From Actinomycetota bacterium (GTDB taxonomy: Bacteria > Actinomycetota > Actinomycetes > Actinomycetales > Microbacteriaceae), in NCBI GenBank assembly GCA_018895315.1, contig JAHIOK010000177.1:1-18779 (forward strand): a DNA stretch of 18,779 bases, given 5' to 3'. The notes under the pieces are model-generated. The model was not told the origin of the DNA and ran no database searches. It worked only from the letters and a program-made list of their open reading frames with translations. The position numbers and the translations under genes are program-made. Positions 14,370 to 18,779 of the stretch are shown here, in pieces (position 1 is the first letter of the stretch; each line of letters starts with the position of its first letter).

Positions 14370-14774
14370 ATGGACGCGATGATGATGGACATGATGTCCG
14401 ACGACATGATGGCGATGCCCGGCATGGGCGCCATGGACATGACGATGATGCAGGCGTGTCTGGATGCCTGCTCGGCGTGCGAGCAGGCATGCACGGTGTG
14501 CTCGACGCAGATGATGTCGTGCGCAGTCGCATGCATGAACTGTGCCGACATGTGCAACACGATGATGCGGACCATGCTGCGGATGCAGGGCATGACGCCG
14601 GCTGTCATGATGGCGATGCTCGACGCGTGCATGGCGATGTGTCAGATGTGCATGGACGAGTGCATGGACCACGCGGCTGACAGCCCTGTGTGCGCGATGT
14701 GCGCGCAGTCCTGCAAAGCCTGCATGGATGCCTGCATGGCCATGAAGGACGCGATGATGTCGGCGACCGCCTGA
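14370..14774 (+). CDS. Met/Cys-rich four-helix copper-storage-like protein
   Basis: A 134-residue protein with about 37 Met and 18 Cys by my count. Residues 1-27 are a Met/Asp-rich leader (M-D-A-M-M-M-D-M-M-S-D-D-M-M). The rest has Cys at three- and four-residue steps along helices, such as C-L-D-A-C-S-A-C-E-Q-A-C and C-A-M-C-A-Q-S-C-K-A-C-M-D-A-C. This is the pattern of the Csp (DUF326) four-helix bundles, which store many Cu(I) ions inside the bundle. There is no signal peptide, so a cytosolic Csp3-like role is likely. The divergent CopC-type gene supports copper handling. The Met-rich leader is not usual in Csp proteins and may capture Cu(I). A weak GAAAGCGAGA lies upstream of the ATG, and TACCAT (14308-14313) may be a -10. 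The fold is inferred, not shown. Confidence 0.85.
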   Translation: MDAMMMDMMSDDMMAMPGMGAMDMTMMQACLDACSACEQACTVCSTQMMSCAVACMNCADMCNTMMRTMLRMQGMTPAVMMAMLDACMAMCQMCMDECMDHAADSPVCAMCAQSCKACMDACMAMKDAMMSATA

Positions 14775-14793
14775 GCGCTCTTCCGAGCGGCCG

Positions 14794-15147
14794 TTACGCG
14801 TCGCGGAGCACGTTGTACCAGCGAGCGCCGTCGGCGAGCACGTGATACCGGCCATGCAGCGCGACCGGGGTGCCCTCGGCGAGACGCCGAGAGGCCCCCG
14901 CGCCGTTCCACACCACGATCGTCGTCGCGTCGAAGATGGACCTCAGACGCACGTGCCCTGACTCGCCGTCACTCGATTCGACGACGGCGTCGATCCACTC
15001 GGAAGGAGTCGCCGACGCCAGGCGCGCCTGGATCAGGTGGATCGCGTGTCCGGGGGCGAAGCTCGAGCAGTCCGTGCCGCGGCCGCACATGCACGTCGCA
15101 CGCTCACGCACCGTCAGGGGCGGAATGTGGTTGCGCGGGACGGACAC
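14794..15147 (-). CDS. Unknown protein with an N-terminal Cys cluster
   Basis: GTG 15147 is chosen because AAAGAGGAG (complement of 15154-15162) precedes it; the frame is open to a GTG at 15186, which would add 13 residues. The 117-residue protein begins V-S-V-P-R-N-H-I-P-P-L-T-V-R-E-R, then C-M-C-G-R-G-T-D-C near 19-27. Then come a helix-like region with T-P-S-E-W and a region rich in V/I strands (V-R-L-R-S-I-F-D-A-T-T-I-V-V-W-N). It ends V-A-L-H-G-R-Y-H-V-L-A-D-G-A-R-W-Y-N-V-L. I do not recognise the family. C-x-C-x(5)-C could bind metal. It lies tail-to-tail with the Csp-like gene (19-base gap) and is divergent from garA. The gene is very probably real; the function is unknown. Confidence 0.7.
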   Translation of the reverse strand: MSVPRNHIPPLTVRERATCMCGRGTDCSSFAPGHAIHLIQARLASATPSEWIDAVVESSDGESGHVRLRSIFDATTIVVWNGAGASRRLAEGTPVALHGRYHVLADGARWYNVLRDA

Positions 15148-15273
15148 GGCGAACTCCTCTTTCAGGGATGAAAACTCGATTTCCACAGGTTAGGTCGGGC
15201 AGGCGCGCGAGGCAGGCCGCGCGAAACACGACGACATACACTCTGTTCATCGCGGCAGGCGCCCGATCTGGTC

Positions 15274-15315
15274 CTGTCGGACGTCGCGCGATCCGTTAGT
15301 CTGAGGGGGAGGAGG
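15274..15315 (+). promoter_or_regulatory. garA promoter and ribosome-binding site
   Basis: TAGTCT (15297-15302) is the probable -10 and CTGTCG (15274-15279) a weak -35 at 17 bases. The start would fall near 15309, giving a very short leader that holds GGGGGAGGAGG before GTG 15321. Confidence 0.5.
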
Positions 15316-15320
15316 ACGAC

Positions 15321-15821
15321 GTGGAAGACAACCGCCAGCCAGGCCCCGGAGAGATCCGTCGCGAGGCCGACGCCGGTCCTCTGGACCGACCTGCCCACGA
15401 CACGACGCAGACGTTCGGCCACGATGCCGATCTCTCGTTCGTGCCTTTCGGCAGCGATCTGAGCGATGCCGAGCTCGAGGCGATTGAGGCGCTTCCGGCG
15501 CACTCGGCGTTGTTTCTCGTGCGCTCGGGCCCCACCGCCGGTGCACGCTACCTCCTCGACACCGACGTCACCACCGTCGGTCGCCATCCCGAAGCCGACA
15601 TTTTCTTCGATGACGTCACCGTCTCACGCCGTCACGCCGAGGTCACCCGGTCGGGAGCGCATTTCGATATCGTCGACCAGCGTTCTTTGAACGGCACGTA
15701 CGTCAATGGCGAGCGCGTCGACCGCATCGCACTCGTCAACGGCGCAGAAGTTCGGATCGGCAAGTTCCGGTTGAACTTCTTCGTCTCTCCCGCTGACCTC
15801 CCGCAGCCCTCGGACGGCTGA
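15321..15821 (+). CDS. garA: FHA-domain regulator GarA/OdhI
   Basis: A 166-residue cytoplasmic regulator. The N-terminal tail has T-T at 28-29 in H-D-T-T-Q-T-F, matching the threonine pair that PknB/PknG-type kinases phosphorylate in GarA/OdhI. The FHA domain covers about 64-155: G-R at 87-88, S-R-R-H at 102-105 and N-G-T at 124-126, all residues that bind phosphothreonine. In Mycobacterium and Corynebacterium the unphosphorylated protein binds and inhibits the E1 of 2-oxoglutarate dehydrogenase and affects glutamate enzymes; phosphorylation makes it bind its own tail and release them. The next gene (ftsR) overlaps by one base, the same order as Rv1827-Rv1828. GTG 15321 follows GGAGGAGG. The call is firm on sequence and context. 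Confidence 0.92.
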   Translation: MEDNRQPGPGEIRREADAGPLDRPAHDTTQTFGHDADLSFVPFGSDLSDAELEAIEALPAHSALFLVRSGPTAGARYLLDTDVTTVGRHPEADIFFDDVTVSRRHAEVTRSGAHFDIVDQRSLNGTYVNGERVDRIALVNGAEVRIGKFRLNFFVSPADLPQPSDG

Positions 15822-16510
15822 TGGCGGCGACGCCAGCCCGCGGACGCTCGGCGTCCACGGGTGTTCTCAGCATTGGGCAAGTCCTCGCGAGGCTCACCCC
15901 CGATTTCCCCTCGCTGACAACCAGCAAGCTCCGCTTCCTCGAAGTGCAGGGCATCGTCACGCCGGAGCGCACCGAATCGGGCTACCGCAAGTTCACTCCG
16001 GCCGATCTGGAGCGACTGCGACTTGCGCTCACGCTGCAGCGCGACCACTACCTCCCTCTCGTGGTGATCCGCGAGTATCTCGCAGAGCTCGACGCGGGAC
16101 GCGACCCGGTTCCGCCCTCGGCCTCACCTCCCTCGATCGTGCCCGCTCCGCGTCGGTACCGCCGAGACGAATTGCTCAGCGTCGCCGGAGCCTCCCCGCA
16201 ACTCCTCAACGACGCGGTCAGCACCGGTGTCGTTGCGGGGGGCGATGCATACGGCGAGCAGGCGCTCCAGGTGCTCCGGGCGCTCGTGGCCCTCGACCGG
16301 CACGGAATCGAGCCGCGCCACGTGCGCACTCTCCGCCAGAGCGCAGAGCGTGAAGTGGCGCTCATCGAATCAGCGCTGGCATCGCTGCTGCGACGGACGG
16401 ATGCGGCATCCCGAGCACGTGCGAGCGAGGTGGCACCCGAGCTGGCAGCCCGCCTCGACGAACTTCGGTCGATCTTCGTGCGCGCGGCAGTCGAGCGGAT
16501 CATCCGATGA
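15821..16510 (+). CDS. ftsR: MerR-family regulator FtsR
   Basis: A 229-residue protein whose ATG overlaps the garA stop (TGATG), so it is translationally coupled. The winged helix at about 16-85 has L-S-I-G-Q-V-L-A-R-L, S-K-L-R-F-L-E-V-Q-G-I-V-T-P-E-R and S-G-Y-R-K-F-T-P-A-D-L-E-R-L. A Pro-rich linker (about 98-107) precedes a helical C-terminal domain. It corresponds to Rv1828 and to FtsR (cg1631) of Corynebacterium, an activator of ftsZ and cell division genes, from memory. No Cys ligand cluster is present, so it is not a metal-sensing MerR. The next MerR gene follows after about 100 bases with its own promoter. Ortholog assignment rests on family and neighbour order. Confidence 0.85.
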   Translation: MAATPARGRSASTGVLSIGQVLARLTPDFPSLTTSKLRFLEVQGIVTPERTESGYRKFTPADLERLRLALTLQRDHYLPLVVIREYLAELDAGRDPVPPSASPPSIVPAPRRYRRDELLSVAGASPQLLNDAVSTGVVAGGDAYGEQALQVLRALVALDRHGIEPRHVRTLRQSAEREVALIESALASLLRRTDAASRARASEVAPELAARLDELRSIFVRAAVERIIR

Positions 16511-16548
16511 TCTCGCGCGACACGCCGACCCCTCCGGTGCGGATGTCG

Positions 16549-16605
16549 TTGCCCGAGCGACGCTGCTCCTCTAGCGTGAGACTGTTCGAAAGCTGCGGGG
16601 GGAGG
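16549..16605 (+). promoter_or_regulatory. Promoter and ribosome-binding site of the second merR gene
   Basis: TTGCCC (16549-16554) and TAGCGT (16572-16577) are 17 bases apart. The purine-rich GGGGGGAGG (16597-16605) lies five bases before ATG 16611. The start of transcription would be near 16584. The spacing is ideal and the boxes are near consensus. Confidence 0.65.
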
Positions 16606-16610
16606 AACTC

Positions 16611-17156
16611 ATGACTGTTGGTGACATCGTCGACGAACCGAAGTTCGCCGCCGACCTCCTCTTCACTGATGGGCTGCCGCAGATGGACGACGAGGTCGGA
16701 TACCGCGGTGCGGTGGCCGCCCGCGCGGCCGGCATCACCTACCGACAGCTCGACTACTGGGCGCGGACCGAACTCGTCGAGCCCACCGTCCGCGGTGCGA
16801 GCGGCTCCGGTTCTCAGCGCCTGTACGGCTTCCGTGACATCCTGGTGCTCAAGCTCGTCAAGCGACTTCTCGACACCGGCATCTCGCTGCAGCAGATCCG
16901 CACCGCTGTCGACCAGCTCCGTGCGTCGGGCATCCGCGATCTCGCCGGAACGACCCTGATGAGCGACGGTGCCTCCGTGTACCTCTGCACATCGAACGAC
17001 GAAGTCATCGACCTCGTCAGCCGCGGTCAGGGTGTCTTCGGCATCGCGGTCGGCAAAGTCCTGCACGAGGTGGAGTCGACGCTGCTCGAATTCGACCCCC
17101 AGGTGCCCGACCCCGTCGACGAACTCTCCGCACGGCGCACCAAGCGCTCCGCCTGA
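16611..17156 (+). CDS. MerR-family regulator (Rv1830-like)
   Basis: A 181-residue regulator, the second MerR of the block. The DNA-binding domain at about 31-100 has G-Y-R-G-A-V-A-A-R-A-A-G-I-T-Y-R-Q-L-D-Y-W-A-R-T-E-L-V, then R-L-Y-G-F-R-D-I-L-V-L-K-L-V-K-R-L-L-D-T-G-I-S-L-Q-Q-I. The C-terminal part (D-L-A-G-T-T-L-M-S-D-G and V-S-R-G-Q-G-V-F-G-I-A-V-G-K-V-L) is typical of the actinobacterial Rv1830 group. The first 30 residues are acidic and poorly conserved. It is separate from ftsR by about 100 bases that hold its own promoter. In Mycobacterium a bifunctional nuclease gene lies between the two MerR genes; here it is absent. Role: probably growth or cell division control, by context only. 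Confidence 0.85.
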   Translation: MTVGDIVDEPKFAADLLFTDGLPQMDDEVGYRGAVAARAAGITYRQLDYWARTELVEPTVRGASGSGSQRLYGFRDILVLKLVKRLLDTGISLQQIRTAVDQLRASGIRDLAGTTLMSDGASVYLCTSNDEVIDLVSRGQGVFGIAVGKVLHEVESTLLEFDPQVPDPVDELSARRTKRSA

Positions 17157-17237
17157 TTTCCGAGCTCATCGATCTTCGGCATATGCCGGGCGAATCGATG
17201 CACTGGCACCCGTGGCTACGTGGCACGGAAGAACTCC

Positions 17238-17263
17238 GTGGCGCGCGTCTCGACGCGCGCCAC
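17238..17263. terminator. Likely intrinsic terminator between merR and parA-like genes
   Basis: GTGGCGCGCGTC (17238-17249) and its exact complement (17252-17263) form a 12-bp stem, or 11 bp with a CTCG tetraloop. It lies between convergent genes, 82 bases after the merR stop and 29 bases past the parA-like stop. No U-run is present. Function is inferred from place and shape. Confidence 0.55.
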
Positions 17264-17291
17264 ATCTCGGTCGAGTGAGGCGACCTCCGCG

Positions 17292-18101
17292 TCAGGCGCG
17301 GGTGTCGCCGGGGATCGGGATGCGGCCGGTGCGCATCACGCGATCGAGGAGTGCATCGAAGTCAGCAGCAAGCTCCTGCGCGGAGTCGCCGGGCCAGATG
17401 TGCAGCGGCTTCGCCGCGCCCTGTGCCTGCTGCAGTGACGTGCGCTCGGGAAGCTGAGGCGCCAGGACGAGCGGGCCGAACATGTCTCGCAGTTCCTTGA
17501 TGCGGAACTGATGCTCGATCGACTGCGGTCGTACACGATTGACGACGATGCCGAGAGGCTGCAGGCGGGGGGAGAGGCCACGGCGGATCTCTTCGATCGC
17601 GCGCAGAGCGCGGTCGGCGGCGGCGACCGAGAACAACCCGGGCTCCGTCACGACGATGACGCGATCGCTCGCTGCCCAGGCGGTGCGGGTGAGGGCGTTG
17701 AGCGAAGGCGCGCAGTCGACGAGGACGAGGTCGTAGTCGGCCTCGACCGTCGCGAGCGCCTCTTCGAGCTTCCACACATCGCGGACGCTGGGGTGCGGTC
17801 CGTCGAAGTTGATAGCGGACGGACTCCCGATCATGACGTCGATCGTTCCGGGGTGGACGCGCGCCCACCCGCTCGAAGTGATCGCCTGTCGGACGACCTT
17901 CTCTTTCGGGTTCGCGAGGACGTCAGCGACATTCAGTCGACCCGCGACTTGAATATCCATGCCCGTCGACACGTCGGACTGCGGGTCGAGGTCGACGACC
18001 AGGGTTCGGACGCCGCGGGCGAAAGCCGCCGAGGCGATACCGAGAGTCACCGTAGTCTTGCCGACCCCGCCCTTGAGTGAGCTGACGGAGAGCACGTGCA
18101 C
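17292..18101 (-). CDS. ParA/MinD-superfamily ATPase
   Basis: A 269-residue P-loop ATPase, GTG start at 18101. The deviant Walker A K-G-G-V-G-K-T-T is at 10-17, with signature Lys10 and Lys15. Switch I is D-L-D-P-Q at 37-41, and V-L-V-D-C-A-P-S is the Walker B strand. The C-terminal E-L-R-D-M-F and L-P-E-R-T-S-L-Q-Q-A-Q follow ParA/Soj. These proteins dimerise with ATP on DNA or membrane and position cargo. No parB or parS-like repeat is near, so it is unlikely to be the main chromosomal ParA; it may be a stand-alone Soj-like or cargo-positioning copy. TAACGT (complement of 18110-18115) lies eight bases before the start. Divergent from pyc. Confidence 0.88.
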   Translation of the reverse strand: MHVLSVSSLKGGVGKTTVTLGIASAAFARGVRTLVVDLDPQSDVSTGMDIQVAGRLNVADVLANPKEKVVRQAITSSGWARVHPGTIDVMIGSPSAINFDGPHPSVRDVWKLEEALATVEADYDLVLVDCAPSLNALTRTAWAASDRVIVVTEPGLFSVAAADRALRAIEEIRRGLSPRLQPLGIVVNRVRPQSIEHQFRIKELRDMFGPLVLAPQLPERTSLQQAQGAAKPLHIWPGDSAQELAADFDALLDRVMRTGRIPIPGDTRA

Positions 18102-18109
18102 AAGGCTCT

Positions 18110-18174
18110 ACGTTACCTTCCCCTAGGCTGAGTGCACACACAGCACTGTCCGCCCGCCGCCCAGCGAGGTCTTT
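18110..18174. promoter_or_regulatory. Divergent promoter region between parA-like gene and pyc
   Basis: On the plus strand TAGGCT (18124-18129) may be the pyc -10, giving a leader of about 40 bases with AGCGAGG (18163-18169) before the ATG. On the minus strand TAACGT (complement of 18110-18115) may serve the parA-like gene. The two boxes are less than 20 bases apart. Confidence 0.45.
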
Positions 18175-18779
18175 ATGTTCCGCAAGATCCTGGTCGCGAA
18201 CCGTGGTGAAATCGCGATCCGCGCCTTCCGTGCCGCCTTCGAGCTGGGAGCCCGCACTGTCGCGGTGTTCCCCTACGAAGACCGAAACTCGCTGCATCGA
18301 CTCAAAGCCGACGAGGCGTATCTGCTCGGCGAGCCGGGGCATCCCGTCCGCGCGTATCTCGACGTCGATGAGATCATCCGCGTCGCCCAAGAGTCGGGCG
18401 CCGACGCGATCTACCCCGGATACGGTTTCCTCTCCGAGAACCCAGAACTCGCCGAGAAGGCCGCGGCGCACGGCATCGCCTTCATCGGACCGCCCGCGTC
18501 GGTGCTCGAGATGGCAGGCAACAAGGTCACGGCCAAGCACCATGCGATCGCGGCGGGAGTTCCGGTCCTGCGCTCCACCGAGGCGTCCGACGACATCGAC
18601 CTGCTCGTCGCCCAGGCCGAAGACATCGGGTTCCCCCTGTTCGCGAAGGCCGTCGCCGGTGGAGGCGGCCGGGGGATGCGCCGGGTCGCGGAGAAGGCAG
18701 AGCTCGCGCCAGCGCTCGCAGAGGCGATGCGGGAGGCCGCCAGTGCCTTCGGGGACGCCCGGATGTTTCTCGAGCAGGC
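18175..18779 (+). CDS. pyc: Pyruvate carboxylase, N-terminal part
   Basis: The gene runs off the window after 201 residues, with an open frame throughout. It begins M-F-R-K-I-L-V-A-N-R-G-E-I-A-I-R-A-F-R-A, the start of a biotin carboxylase domain. The text F-P-Y-E-D-R-N-S-L-H-R-L-K-A-D-E-A-Y and G-H-P-V-R-A-Y-L-D-V-D-E-I-I is typical of pyruvate carboxylase rather than of acetyl-CoA or propionyl-CoA carboxylase. I-Y-P-G-Y-G-F-L-S-E-N and the ATP-grasp loop A-V-A-G-G-G-G-R-G-M-R follow. The enzyme fixes bicarbonate on biotin using ATP and carboxylates pyruvate to oxaloacetate. The carboxyltransferase and biotin carrier domains lie beyond the window, so completeness cannot be checked. ATG 18175 is preceded by AGCGAGG. 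Confidence 0.92.
   Translation, partial: MFRKILVANRGEIAIRAFRAAFELGARTVAVFPYEDRNSLHRLKADEAYLLGEPGHPVRAYLDVDEIIRVAQESGADAIYPGYGFLSENPELAEKAAAHGIAFIGPPASVLEMAGNKVTAKHHAIAAGVPVLRSTEASDDIDLLVAQAEDIGFPLFAKAVAGGGGRGMRRVAEKAELAPALAEAMREAASAFGDARMFLEQ

Noticed and set aside
17200..17225. Short inverted repeat CCGTGGC/GTGGCACGG as an attachment site or tRNA fragment
   Set aside because: It is only a small imperfect repeat, with no integrase or tRNA fold nearby; it may simply add to the terminator region.
1..18779. CRISPR arrays, phage, transposon or integron features
   Set aside because: No regular spaced repeats, transposase, integrase or terminal repeats were seen anywhere in the window.

Overview
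The window is GC-rich, densely coded actinobacterial chromosome. Codons mostly end in G or C, GTG starts are common, and many genes begin a few bases after a TAnnnT -10 box with no Shine-Dalgarno site. The garA-ftsR-merR block and the style of the proteins suggest a member of the Microbacteriaceae, probably Microbacterium or a relative. That placement is inference from gene content, not a database match. There are no tRNA or rRNA genes, CRISPR arrays, insertion sequences or phage genes, and no gene-free stretch longer than about 140 bases.

Layout. 1-1265: the end of a MarR-type regulator and a DUF4838-type gene broken by a one-base frameshift. 1290-3428: a divergent sulfur-stress locus. It has a CsoR/CstR-family repressor on the minus strand, two operator-like inverted repeats, two tiny paralogous Cys-rich proteins, and a CstB-like persulfide dioxygenase/rhodanese fusion. 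3475-7700: glycogen phosphorylase, an aldo/keto reductase, a DUF2809 membrane protein and a DUF1905 protein, the last three tightly coupled. 7758-9386: an orphan short prepilin peptidase and a YihY/BrkB membrane protein. 9383-11169: a glutamine amidotransferase and a 3-hydroxyisobutyrate-dehydrogenase-like enzyme, divergently transcribed. 11200-12076: a small unknown protein and a CYTH-domain protein, closed by a strong bidirectional terminator. 12168-14774: lipoamide dehydrogenase, a CopC-type copper protein and, divergently, a very Met/Cys-rich four-helix copper-storage-like protein. 14794-15147: an unknown Cys-containing protein. 15321-17156: garA (FHA), ftsR (MerR) and a second MerR. 17292-18101: a ParA-like ATPase. 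18175 to the end: the start of pyruvate carboxylase.

How the genes fit together. The most system-like part is 1290-3428. The repressor keeps the two Cys of the CsoR fold but lacks the copper-ligand His, as in the persulfide sensor CstR, and it faces a CstB-like enzyme that oxidises persulfides. The two tiny Cys-rich proteins between operator and enzyme have no function I know, and they are the best candidates for something undescribed. The first of them has lost its stop codon and reads in frame into the dioxygenase. The copC/csp pair points to copper handling. LpdA, GarA and Pyc all bear on 2-oxoglutarate and pyruvate metabolism.

Two probable single-base indels (about 1058 and 1870) lie within 1 kb of each other, so local sequence quality should be kept in mind.
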